Shown here in pieces: positions 36,209-44,472 of a stretch of DNA of 64,000 nt. The position numbers were made by a program, and so were the translations under genes. The notes under the pieces were generated by a model that saw nothing but the letters and a program-made list of their open reading frames with translations, was not told where the DNA came from and did no database searches. Source of the DNA: Enhydrobacter sp. (GTDB lineage: Bacteria > Pseudomonadota > Alphaproteobacteria > Reyranellales > Reyranellaceae); contig CP075528.1 of NCBI GenBank assembly GCA_025808875.1, positions 2,974,473-3,038,472 on the forward strand, read 5' to 3'. Numbering within the stretch: the first letter of the stretch is position 1; each line of letters opens with the position of its first letter.

Positions 36209-37798
36209 TCAAAGGAGTGCCAAGCCGACGATCTGCACCGCGACGACCTTAACGATGGTGCCGGATGGGAAGATCATCGCGTAGCTGATGTCGGTGCGGT
36301 CCGTGGGCGCCATGCGTGACGCATAGACCAGGATGGCCGGGTTGCCCGTGGCACCAGATGCGACCCCCAGCAGGTCGTCGAATGGAATGCGCATCACATA
36401 GCGGCCGACGATCAGGATGATGAGCACCATGCTCAGCACCACGGCTGCGCCGATCAGCAGCATCAGCGGGCCGCTCTGCGCCACCGTCGTCACAAAGGCC
36501 TGGCCGGAATTGATGCCGACCACACCGAGGAACAGTGTCAACCCGAAGTTGCGCAGTACGATGTTGGCCGGCAGCGGCATGACCCAGCTGATCGGGCCCG
36601 TACGGCGCAATCTGCCGAGGATCAGGGCCACGATCAGCGGCCCACCGCCGATGCCGAGCGACACCGTGCCCACGCCGGGAATGGGGATGGGAACCAGGCC
36701 GAGCAACACACCCAGCACCATGCCGAATCCAACCGAGATGTAGCTGAACTCCGCGGTCGACTTGACCGTGTCCCCGAAGAAGGCCCGCGCCTCGGCAATG
36801 CGGTCGGCAGGCACCAGCACGCCGATGCGATCGCCGATCTCCAGCATCGCGTCGGACGTCGGCACGACGTCGGCGTCATGCCGCCTGAGGTGCAGGATGT
36901 GCATCGGAAAGCTGCTCGGCATTGGCAGTTGGGCCAGCGCGACGCCAGTCAGGCCGACCTTGGAGACGAAAAAGCGCTGATAGGAAAGGTCGCCGCGATC
37001 CTTGGCGATCCGGCCGGGGTCGAGACGTCCAAGGGCGGCAACCGTCTCGGCGATCGATGCCGGGCGATCCGCCGCAATCAGCAGACCATCCCCGGGCCGA
37101 ATGACAATGTCGTCGTTTGGCAGCAGGTTGCGATGGTCCTGACGCACTCCCGAAACCTGGACACCGGCCGGCATCGCCTTGACCAGTTCACCGAGCTTCG
37201 TCCTCTCGGCGGGAAGCCTGTCGACGGTGATCTCGGCCATGTGGAAGCGCGCCGCCGGCGGCTCGAAGGCAGGCTTCACCGCCCGTGTCAGGAAATAGAA
37301 GCAAAGAATGGGGCCGATGACGCCGAACGGATAGGTAACGGAGTAGCCGATCGACGGCGAATTGTTGCCCGTGGCGTCGAGCGCGGCCTGCAGAGTGGGC
37401 GTGCTCGTCATCGAGCCGGCAAAGATGCCCAGAGTATGGCCGGGCTCGATGCCGAAGATCCGGCCGAGACCGAGCGCGACGGCCAATCCGACGATGATGG
37501 CGACAATCGCCAGCGCATTGTAGCGGCGCCCCGGTCCGGATAGCCCCTCGAAGAACTGGCGGCCGTAGAGGATGCCGATGCCGTAGAGGAACATGACCAG
37601 GCCGATCAGGCCGATCAGCCCCGCGATCTGCGCCTTGGGGGCGATGCCACCGATCGCCAGGCCGACGAACAGGACGGCGCCGATGCCGAGCGAGAACCCG
37701 AACACGTTGATCTGGCCTACGGCATAACCAAGCCCAATTGCCAAAAAGAGCGCCAGAATCGGCTGAGAAGCCAGGAGGTCGGCCAGTGAAGCCAGCAT
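36209..37798 (-). CDS. Aspartate:alanine exchanger-family (AAEx/YidE) transporter
   Basis: 529 residues. Two membrane halves (about residues 1-180 and 350-529) flank a pair of TrkA-C-like regulatory domains with NDDIVIRPGDGLLIAA. A duplicated signature is visible: GIFAGSMTSTPTLQAAL in the first half and GVASGATGNPAILVYA in the second. The family exchanges amino acids or dicarboxylates. It lies 30 bases after pflA, so it may export fermentation products or exchange substrates; this is inference. ATG at 37798 has AGGGGAG upstream. Confidence 0.88.
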   Translation of the reverse strand: MLASLADLLASQPILALFLAIGLGYAVGQINVFGFSLGIGAVLFVGLAIGGIAPKAQIAGLIGLIGLVMFLYGIGILYGRQFFEGLSGPGRRYNALAIVAIIVGLAVALGLGRIFGIEPGHTLGIFAGSMTSTPTLQAALDATGNNSPSIGYSVTYPFGVIGPILCFYFLTRAVKPAFEPPAARFHMAEITVDRLPAERTKLGELVKAMPAGVQVSGVRQDHRNLLPNDDIVIRPGDGLLIAADRPASIAETVAALGRLDPGRIAKDRGDLSYQRFFVSKVGLTGVALAQLPMPSSFPMHILHLRRHDADVVPTSDAMLEIGDRIGVLVPADRIAEARAFFGDTVKSTAEFSYISVGFGMVLGVLLGLVPIPIPGVGTVSLGIGGGPLIVALILGRLRRTGPISWVMPLPANIVLRNFGLTLFLGVVGINSGQAFVTTVAQSGPLMLLIGAAVVLSMVLIILIVGRYVMRIPFDDLLGVASGATGNPAILVYASRMAPTDRTDISYAMIFPSGTIVKVVAVQIVGLALL

Positions 37799-37828
37799 CA
37801 AATCTCCCCTGAGGACGAGCCAGTTCGC

Positions 37829-38656
37829 TTACCGAGCGCGGCAGCCGGCATCGCGAAAGACATTCAAGGCAGCCTGCATCTGCGCTGCGGTCGGTGTAGG
37901 CGTGTCGCCGAGCCTGTAGTCGAGCCCGAGCGTCTTCCACTTGAATTCCCCCATTTGATGGAATGGCAGGACTTCGACCCATTCGACGTTCTTCATCGGG
38001 GCAACCAATCGGGCGACCTTGTCGATGTTGGCCGGATCGTCCGTCAGGCCCGGCACCAGCACGAACCTGATCCAGACGGCCTTGCCCAGCACCTCGAGTC
38101 GGCGGGCAAAGCGCAACGTCGGCTCGAGTTCGACGCCCGTAACCTGCCGATAGATCTCGGGATCGCCGCTCTTGATGTCGAGCAGCACCAGATCGACGCT
38201 TTTCATGTAGTCGTCGTCGGCGCGATCCCCCAGGAAGCCCGAAGTATCGAGCGCGGTATGCAGGCCCATGCCCTTGGCCGCCTCGAAGAGGCCTCGGGTG
38301 AACGCCGTCTGCACGAGTGGCTCGCCGCCGGAGATGGTAAGCCCACCGCCCATCGCCCTCAGCGCAGGGGCAAAGTCTCCAAGCCGGCGGATGGCGTGCG
38401 CCAACTCGATGCGCGTGCCGTCCTTGAGATGCCAGGTGTCGGGGTTGTGACAGTAGAGACAGCGAAGCAGACAGCCCGACATGAACAGCATCAGGCGCAC
38501 GCCCGGCCCGTCGACCGTCGAGCCGGTCTCGTAGGAATGCACCCAGCCGCAGGTGCGCTCGGTGCCCTTGAACTCGCTCGTTTCCGGAGCATCCGGAGAT
38601 TTGCGGACGCGCAGGTCGAACCGGCTGCCGACCTCGACCATGCCGTTTTCGGTCAT
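37829..38656 (-). CDS. pflA: Pyruvate formate-lyase activating enzyme
   Basis: 275-residue radical SAM enzyme that installs the glycyl radical on PflB. The cluster motif is CLLRCLYC, near residue 61 (C-x3-C-x2-C), preceded by STVDGPGVRLMLFMSGC as in other PflA proteins. GGGLTISGGEPL is the SAM-binding segment. It needs oxygen-free conditions. It begins 9 bases after pflB, matching the classical operon order. Confidence 0.95.
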   Translation of the reverse strand: MTENGMVEVGSRFDLRVRKSPDAPETSEFKGTERTCGWVHSYETGSTVDGPGVRLMLFMSGCLLRCLYCHNPDTWHLKDGTRIELAHAIRRLGDFAPALRAMGGGLTISGGEPLVQTAFTRGLFEAAKGMGLHTALDTSGFLGDRADDDYMKSVDLVLLDIKSGDPEIYRQVTGVELEPTLRFARRLEVLGKAVWIRFVLVPGLTDDPANIDKVARLVAPMKNVEWVEVLPFHQMGEFKWKTLGLDYRLGDTPTPTAAQMQAALNVFRDAGCRAR

Positions 38657-38665
38657 GACGCGGCC

Positions 38666-40936
38666 TCAGTAGCTGCGATGAAACGTCCGACGGATCACAT
38701 CGAGCTGCTGCTCGCGCGTCAGGCGGACGAAGTTCACGGCATAGCCCGAGACCCGGATGGTGAGCTGCGGATACTTCTCCGGATGCTCCATCGCGTCCTT
38801 CAGCGTGTCGATCGAGAGCACGTTCAGGTTCATGTGAAAGCCGCCCTGCCCGAAATACATGTCGAACGCCTTGACGGCGTTGTCGATCGCCGCCTCGCTG
38901 TCGCGCTGCGCGAGGTTGGGGGCAATGCTGACCGTGTAGCTGATGCCGTCCTGGGCGTCGGCATAGGGCAACCGTGCCACCGAGATGCAGGAGGCGAGCC
39001 AGCCATGCGTGTCCCGTCCATGCATCGGGTTGGCGCCGGGCGCGAACGGCTCGCCCTTGCGCCGCCCGTCCGGCGTGTTGCCGGTGTGCTTTCCGTAGAC
39101 CACGTTGGAGGTGATCGTCAGCACCGACTGGGTGTGCACGGCGTTGCGATAGGTCGGATGCTTGCGCACCTTCTGCATGAAGCGCGTGACGATATCGGCC
39201 GCGATATCGTCGACCCGGCGATCGGCATTGCCGTAAGTCGGAAACTCGCCCTCGATGCGATAGTCGATGGCAAGGCCCTTGTCGTCGCGAATGACGTGCA
39301 CCTTGGCGTGCTTGATGGCGGACAGGCTGTCGGCCGTAACCGACAGGCCGGCGATACCGCAAGCCATGGTGCGCAGGATGGAGCGATCATGCAGCGCCAT
39401 CTCGAGGCGCTCGTAGAAGTACTTGTCGTGCATGTAGTGGATACAGTTCAGTGCATGCACGTATGTGCGCGCCAGCCACTCCATCGTCGCGTCGAACTTG
39501 GCGGCGACTTCGTCGTAGTCGAGCACATCCGAGGTGATCGGTGCCGTTGCCGGCGCCACTTGCGCGCCGCTCATCTCGTCTCGGCCACCGTTGATGGCGT
39601 AGAGCAGCGCCTTGGCGAGGTTCACGCGAGCGCCGAAGAATTGCATCTGTTTTCCGACCCGCATGGCCGAAACACAGCAGGCGATCCCGAAGTCGTCGCC
39701 CCAGTAGGGACGCATCAGATCGTCGTTCTCGTACTGCACGGCCGAAGTATCGCGACTGACCTTGATGCAGTAGCGCTTGAACGGCCCCGGCAGGTGCTGC
39801 GACCACAGCACCGTCATGTTCGGCTCCGGCGCCGGGCCCAGATTCCTGAGCGTGTGCAGCATCCGGAAACTGGTCTTCGTCACCAGCGGTCGGCCGTCAA
39901 GGTCCATGCCGCCGATACATTCCGTCGCCCAGTAGGGATCGCCGCTGAACAGGGCGTCGTACTCCGGCGTACGCAGGAAACGCACGATGCGCAGCTTCTG
40001 CACGACCTGGTCGATCAGTTCCTGCGCGCCCGATTCGTCGAGCTTGCCCGCGAGCAGGTCGCGCTCGATGAAGACATCGAGGAAGGTCGAGACCCGGCCG
40101 ATCGACATGGCCGCGCCATTGGCCTCCTTGATGGCGCCAAGATAGGCAAGATAGGTCCACTGCACGGCTTCGCGCGCCGTCTCGGCGGGCCGCTTCAGGT
40201 CACAGCCGTAGCGTTTGCCCATCTCGACCAGATCGGCGAGGGCGCGCATCTGCTCCGCCAGCTCCTCGCGCTCGCGAATGATCTCGTCGGTCGCCCACAT
40301 GTCGTCGAGCTGGGCGCGCTCGACTTTCTTCGCCGCGAGCAGACGATCGACTCCGTAGAGCGCCACGCGTCGATAGTCGCCGATGATGCGGCCTCGGCCA
40401 TAGGCGTCGGGCAGCCCGGTGACGACGTGCGAACGCCGGCATGCCAGGATTTCCGGCGTATAGGCGTCGAACACGCCGTCGTTGTGCGTCTTGCGGTACT
40501 TGGTGAAGGCCTCGTGAACGGCCGGATCGGCAGCGAAGCCTGCGGCCTTGAGGCCCGCCTCGACCATGCGCAGTCCGCCCGCCGGAAAGATCGCGCGCTT
40601 GAACGGTTTGTCGGTCTGCAGCCCGACGATCACCTCGTTGTCCTTGTCGATCCAACCGGGACCGTGCGCCAGGAGCGACGACGGATTCGCGGCGTCGACG
40701 TCGAGGACGCCCTTCTTGCGCTCTTCCTCGAAGTAGGGTTGCAGCTTCGCCCATACCGCCCTGGTGCGGATCGACGGGCCGACAAGAAACGTCTCGTCAC
40801 CCTCGTAGGGCGTGACATTGCGGACGATAAAGTCGCGCACGTCGATTTGCTGCTGCCAGCGGCCGGGATTGAAAGATTGCCAAGCCCTTGCGTTCGTCTG
40901 CGCCCGATCGGGCTGGCCGGAGGTGGCGTCCTGCAT
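38666..40936 (-). CDS. pflB: Pyruvate formate-lyase
   Basis: 756-residue glycyl radical enzyme splitting pyruvate plus CoA into acetyl-CoA and formate. The catalytic cysteine pair is in [10 protein letters not shown], and the glycyl radical site is RVSGYAVNF near the C terminus. I chose the ATG at 40936 (MQDATSG); the frame extends upstream to 41017 across the FNR site, which argues against that start. Length is right for PflB. It is the lead gene of a pflB-pflA-transporter-DUF3300-DUF2950 operon. Confidence 0.96.
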   Translation of the reverse strand: MQDATSGQPDRAQTNARAWQSFNPGRWQQQIDVRDFIVRNVTPYEGDETFLVGPSIRTRAVWAKLQPYFEEERKKGVLDVDAANPSSLLAHGPGWIDKDNEVIVGLQTDKPFKRAIFPAGGLRMVEAGLKAAGFAADPAVHEAFTKYRKTHNDGVFDAYTPEILACRRSHVVTGLPDAYGRGRIIGDYRRVALYGVDRLLAAKKVERAQLDDMWATDEIIREREELAEQMRALADLVEMGKRYGCDLKRPAETAREAVQWTYLAYLGAIKEANGAAMSIGRVSTFLDVFIERDLLAGKLDESGAQELIDQVVQKLRIVRFLRTPEYDALFSGDPYWATECIGGMDLDGRPLVTKTSFRMLHTLRNLGPAPEPNMTVLWSQHLPGPFKRYCIKVSRDTSAVQYENDDLMRPYWGDDFGIACCVSAMRVGKQMQFFGARVNLAKALLYAINGGRDEMSGAQVAPATAPITSDVLDYDEVAAKFDATMEWLARTYVHALNCIHYMHDKYFYERLEMALHDRSILRTMACGIAGLSVTADSLSAIKHAKVHVIRDDKGLAIDYRIEGEFPTYGNADRRVDDIAADIVTRFMQKVRKHPTYRNAVHTQSVLTITSNVVYGKHTGNTPDGRRKGEPFAPGANPMHGRDTHGWLASCISVARLPYADAQDGISYTVSIAPNLAQRDSEAAIDNAVKAFDMYFGQGGFHMNLNVLSIDTLKDAMEHPEKYPQLTIRVSGYAVNFVRLTREQQLDVIRRTFHRSY

Positions 40937-40994
40937 CGCGTCCTCCCCTGGACGTTGTTCGGAAACATATCCACCCGGAACACGCCGCCGCGCA

Positions 40995-41008
40995 TTGACC
41001 AAGGTCAA
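40995..41008. promoter_or_regulatory. FNR/FixK-type site shared by divergent pflB and pta
   Basis: TTGACCAAGGTCAA is a perfect palindrome apart from its central spacer and matches the consensus fully. Its centre is 65.5 bases from the pflB ATG and 55.5 bases from the pta ATG. One dimer site in a 120-base gap could activate both divergent operons. Confidence 0.88.
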
Positions 41009-41056
41009 TGTCGCCATGGGTCGGTCTGGCTAGAAGACAGATGGGGAGAAATTTCA

Positions 41057-42019
41057 ATGACTGGGGACACCCTCGGCGGCGCAGGCAAACGGCACGAAAA
41101 GTACGAGCACTTGATTGCGCGGGCTCGCGAATTGCCCCGCATGACGACAGCAGTCGCCCACCCGTGCGACGAGGTCTCACTGGAAAGCGCCGTCGAGGCG
41201 GCGAAGCTCGGCATCATCGAGCCTGTGCTCGTCGGCCCTCGGGCCCGCATCGGCGACACGGCAAGCCGGGCGAAGCTCGACATTTCCGGTTTCGAGTGCA
41301 TCGACGCATTGCATAGCCACGAGTCCGCGACCAAGGCGGTCGGACTGGTAAAGGCCGGTCGCGCCGAGGCGCTCATGAAGGGCAGCTTGCACACCGACGA
41401 GTTGATGGCCGCCGCCGTCGCACGCGACACCGGCATCCGCACCGCGCGACGCATCAGTCATTGCTTCGTCATGGACGTACCCGGCCATTCGCAGGCCCTG
41501 ATCATCAGCGACGCCGCCGTAAACATAGCCCCCAGTCTCGAGGCCAAGGTCGACATCGTTCAGAACGCCATCGATCTCGCGCACGCACTCGGTGTCGAGA
41601 GGCCTCGCGTGGCGATCCTGAGCGCGATGGAGACAGTCAACCCCAAGGTGCCGTCGACGCTCGAAGCAGCTGCGCTGTGCAAGATGGCCGACCGCGGCCA
41701 GATCACCGGCGGCATCCTCGATGGGCCGCTGGCGCTGGACAACGCCATCAGCCTGCAGGCCGCCGAAATCAAGCATATCGTCTCCCCGGTCGCCGGCCAG
41801 GCCAACGTATTGATCGTGCCCGATCTCGAAGCCGGTAACATGCTGGCCAAGAGCCTTTCCTTCCTCGCCGGGGCCGACGCCGCCGGCATCGTGCTGGGCG
41901 CGCGCGTGCCGATCATCCTGACGAGCCGGGCCGATTCGCGTCTCACTCGCCTCGCCTCTTGCGCCGTCGCCGTGCTGGTGGCGGCGGCGCGACGGGCGAA
42001 AGCGTCCATTCCCGCCTAG
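41057..42019 (+). CDS. pta: Phosphate acetyl/butyryltransferase
   Basis: 320 residues, the phosphate acyltransferase domain alone, converting acetyl-CoA and phosphate to acetyl phosphate and CoA. Family landmarks: EPVLVGPRARIG, MKGSLHTDELM, VAILSAMETVNPKVPST and GGILDGPLALDNA. Many relatives carry an N-terminal hydratase domain; it is absent here. ATG at 41057 with GGGGAGAAA upstream. It precedes ackA by 9 bases. The choice of acetyl rather than butyryl substrate rests on the PflB and AckA context. Confidence 0.9.
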   Translation: MTGDTLGGAGKRHEKYEHLIARARELPRMTTAVAHPCDEVSLESAVEAAKLGIIEPVLVGPRARIGDTASRAKLDISGFECIDALHSHESATKAVGLVKAGRAEALMKGSLHTDELMAAAVARDTGIRTARRISHCFVMDVPGHSQALIISDAAVNIAPSLEAKVDIVQNAIDLAHALGVERPRVAILSAMETVNPKVPSTLEAAALCKMADRGQITGGILDGPLALDNAISLQAAEIKHIVSPVAGQANVLIVPDLEAGNMLAKSLSFLAGADAAGIVLGARVPIILTSRADSRLTRLASCAVAVLVAAARRAKASIPA

Positions 42020-42028
42020 CCGGTCACG

Positions 42029-43225
42029 ATGTCGGACTCCCCACCTGACGGCTGCATCGTGGTCGTCAATGCCGGCTCATCGAGCGTCAAATTCGCCATC
42101 TACGAGGCTTCTTTCGACGGTGTCCTGCTGTTTCGCGGCCAGATCGAGCAGCTCGGTCTGGCGCCGCGCCTGCGGATGCTCGATGGAGGTGGCCGGATCG
42201 TTGCCGAACGAGAGTGGACCAAGGGAATGCTCGACCACGGTGGCGCCGTGAGAGAGTTGCTCCTGCTCGGCCGCAAGCTCGTGGGAGACCGGCCGGTGCT
42301 TGGGATCGGTCATCGCGTGGTGCATGGCGGCACGGCGTTCGCTACGCCCACACGCGTCAACACCAGGGTGATGAAAGCCCTGACCAAACTGGTTCCTCTC
42401 GCGCCGCTGCATCAGCCGCACAATCTCGCGGCCATTGCGACAGTCACCGAGGCTGCGCCCCGATTGCCGCAGGTTGCCTGCTTCGATACGGCCTTCCACC
42501 GTACGCAGCCGGCGCTCGCCCAGGAATTTGCCCTTCCCGGCAAGTACACGCGCGACGGTGTACGCCGCTACGGCTTCCACGGCCTGTCCTACGACTATGT
42601 CGTCAACCGGCTCAAGGAGACGATGCCGGTGCTGTCGGGCGCGCGCCTTGTCATCGCACATCTCGGCAGTGGCGCCAGTCTGTGCGCCGTCCGAGACGGG
42701 AAGAGCATCGCCAGCACGATGGGCTTCTCTGCGATCGACGGGCTGATGATGGGAACCCGCACGGGTGCGCTGGATCCCGGCATCCTGCTCTATCTCCTGC
42801 AGGAACGCGGGATGAGCACGGAACAGATCGAGGACCTGCTCTACCGCCAGTCCGGTTTGCTCGGAGTCTCGGGCATCTCGTCGGACATGCGGGTGCTGCG
42901 CCAATCGACGGCACCGGAGGCCGCGCACGCAATCGCGCTCTTCGTCTATCGCATCGTGCGTGAAATCGGTTCTCTGGCGGCGGCCCTGGGCGGACTCGAC
43001 GGCATCGTCTTCACGGCCGGAGTCGGCGAGAACGATCCGGCGACGCGCTCCGAGGTCTCCACCGGCTGCCGATGGCTCGGACTGACGCTCGACGAGCGGC
43101 GCAACACCGCGGGCGAGAGCCGCATCAGCACCGACACATCGAATGTCTCCGCCTGGGTCGTGCCTACCGACGAAGAACGAATGATCGCACGCTATACCTG
43201 CCAGCTCCTGGCGGGCACGCCGTAG
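42029..43225 (+). CDS. ackA: Acetate kinase
   Basis: 398 residues, turning acetyl phosphate and ADP into acetate and ATP. Landmarks: VVNAGSSSVKFAIYE at the start (nucleotide-binding), ACFDTAFHRTQPALAQEF, RYGFHGLSYDYV, HLGSGASLCAV and GIVFTAGVGEND. Normal family length. With Pta and PflB it makes an ATP-yielding route from pyruvate to acetate and formate. The gene ends at 43225 near a possible hairpin. Confidence 0.95.
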   Translation: MSDSPPDGCIVVVNAGSSSVKFAIYEASFDGVLLFRGQIEQLGLAPRLRMLDGGGRIVAEREWTKGMLDHGGAVRELLLLGRKLVGDRPVLGIGHRVVHGGTAFATPTRVNTRVMKALTKLVPLAPLHQPHNLAAIATVTEAAPRLPQVACFDTAFHRTQPALAQEFALPGKYTRDGVRRYGFHGLSYDYVVNRLKETMPVLSGARLVIAHLGSGASLCAVRDGKSIASTMGFSAIDGLMMGTRTGALDPGILLYLLQERGMSTEQIEDLLYRQSGLLGVSGISSDMRVLRQSTAPEAAHAIALFVYRIVREIGSLAAALGGLDGIVFTAGVGENDPATRSEVSTGCRWLGLTLDERRNTAGESRISTDTSNVSAWVVPTDEERMIARYTCQLLAGTP

Positions 43226-43237
43226 GTCGCTTTCTCG

Positions 43238-43258
43238 CCCAAGCCGTCAACGCTTGGG
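43238..43258. terminator. Hairpin between convergent ackA and HdeA-like gene
   Basis: CCCAAGC and GCTTGGG form a perfect 7-base-pair stem with a 7-base loop, between two convergent genes and overlapping the last codons of the minus-strand one. There is no T-run on either strand, so termination activity is uncertain. Confidence 0.4.
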
Positions 43259-43573
43259 GAGCCTGTCGCGCTCGGCTAGAATCGCCCGGTCGATGACGGC
43301 GAACAGATGGCTGTCGGGCGACAACGTGCATCCGCCACGGACCAACATGGCCAGATTGCCGCCGTCCGCACCCTCCGGAATCCTGACGCCCCGGTAACGT
43401 GCAACATGCTCGGCGAGGAAGATTGCCACCGCGCGACGCGCCTCCGGAGCCATGGCTTGAGCCTCCCGACAGGTTAGGTAAGCCGCATTGTCGAATTTTT
43501 GCGACTGAGCCACGGCCGACGTTGTTCCTGCCGAGACGAGCAGCACCGCCGCTGCCAGGATATTCCGGATCAT
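43247..43573 (-). CDS. Small secreted protein, HdeA-like
   Basis: 108 residues with a signal peptide ending AVAQ. The mature part has two cysteines (YLTCREAQAM and GGCTLSPDS) spaced as in the acid-stress chaperone HdeA and a helical core. The HdeA relation is by pattern only. Start overlaps the glycine-zipper gene's stop (ATGA). Confidence 0.6.
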   Translation of the reverse strand: MIRNILAAAVLLVSAGTTSAVAQSQKFDNAAYLTCREAQAMAPEARRAVAIFLAEHVARYRGVRIPEGADGGNLAMLVRGGCTLSPDSHLFAVIDRAILAERDRLPKR

Positions 43574-43788
43574 TTCTTGTCCCCCACGATGTAACCGAGC
43601 GATCCGCCGATCAAACCGGCTCCGACGACCTCACCGAACGAACCGCCGGCAACCATGCCGATGCCGGAGCCGAGGGCAGCCCCCGTCAGCGCCCCCTTCT
43701 GGCCGCCGCTCATGGTCTCGCTGCAGCCCGCCAGGGACAGCGACAAGAGAACGATTGCCGACGCCCAAACCGATTTGTTCTTGCTCAT
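43570..43788 (-). CDS. Glycine-zipper lipoprotein
   Basis: 72 residues. Lipobox LAGC at residues 19-22, then SETMSGGQKGALTGAALGS and glycine every fourth residue (GxxxG repeats), a typical glycine-zipper 2TM lipoprotein that packs against the outer membrane. ATG at 43788 with GGAG 6 bases upstream. Confidence 0.8.
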   Translation of the reverse strand: MSKNKSVWASAIVLLSLSLAGCSETMSGGQKGALTGAALGSGIGMVAGGSFGEVVGAGLIGGSLGYIVGDKK

Positions 43789-43826
43789 TCTCCGCTCCAT
43801 CCTGCCAAGTGGGAAAACCGTGCCGA

Positions 43827-44024
43827 TCAATCTCCCCGGCGCGCGAACAGCCGTCTCAAGCGCGACCGGGAGGGCCACATCGCGATCAGAAAAACAACAA
43901 GCACGATCAGCAGCAGCGCGAACGCGCCGCGGACGATCGTGAAGACGGGCGAGTCGAACTCCACGAAAACGGGAGGGAGATAGGTGACAATCGCCCAGAT
44001 TTTTGCCGCGATCCAATCAAGCAT
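43827..44024 (-). CDS. Small membrane protein (65 residues)
   Basis: Begins MLDWIAAKIWAIV, has one strong helix (VRGAFALLLIVLVVFLIAMW) and a basic C-terminal tail RSRLRRLFARRGD. No family recognised. An FNR site is centred 52.5 bases upstream of the chosen ATG at 44024, which has GAGG upstream; an upstream ATG at 44045 has none. Confidence 0.62.
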   Translation of the reverse strand: MLDWIAAKIWAIVTYLPPVFVEFDSPVFTIVRGAFALLLIVLVVFLIAMWPSRSRLRRLFARRGD

Positions 44025-44069
44025 CAGTGCCTCATTGGATATCATACGGCCGCCCGGTCGGGTCCATCG

Positions 44070-44083
44070 TTGATATTCGTCAA
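44070..44083. promoter_or_regulatory. FNR/FixK-type site shared by divergent small-protein and DUF3302 genes
   Basis: TTGATATTCGTCAA fits the consensus exactly. Centre 52.5 bases from the minus-strand ATG at 44024 and 58.5 bases from the plus-strand ATG at 44135. Confidence 0.85.
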
Positions 44084-44134
44084 CGCCAGCCCGGATTCAA
44101 TGCTGCTACTTGGGGAAATCAAGGAGCCGGAACC

Positions 44135-44470
44135 ATGGGCGACCCGTTTCTAAACTACTTCGCGCTTTTCGTCCTCCTGTTCGTCGTGGTGGTACTGTTC
44201 TACGGCATCATCGCGATCCATGACATTCCGCACCTGATCGCGAAGTCGCGCCGACATCCGCACCAGGACGCGATTCATGCGGCGGGATGGGTCAGCCTGT
44301 TCACGTTGCACGCGCTCTGGCCATTCCTCTGGATCTGGGCCATGGCCTACCGACCGGATCGCGGCTGGGGCATTTCCGAACGGGGCGCTTTTGCCGGAGA
44401 TCCGGGCGAAGTCGGCGAGTTGATACGCCGGATCGAGGCGCTCGAGACCAAGCTCGGCACGGAGGGCTGA
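44135..44470 (+). CDS. DUF3302 membrane protein (YibI-like)
   Basis: 111 residues with hydrophobic helices at about residues 8-30 and 48-72 and a polar tail. DUF3302 proteins (YibI in E. coli) are paired with an HlyD-type partner, as here: the next gene starts 2 bases later. AAGGAG 8 bases upstream supports ATG 44135. Function unknown. Confidence 0.82.
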   Translation: MGDPFLNYFALFVLLFVVVVLFYGIIAIHDIPHLIAKSRRHPHQDAIHAAGWVSLFTLHALWPFLWIWAMAYRPDRGWGISERGAFAGDPGEVGELIRRIEALETKLGTEG

Positions 44471-44472
44471 CC

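Noticed and set aside
37955..42019. A 1354-codon plus-strand open frame
   Set aside because: It is antisense to pflA and pflB over most of its length and only becomes real at pta (41057). High GC keeps the antisense frame open; the translation there lacks family features and is Arg/His/Asp-rich.
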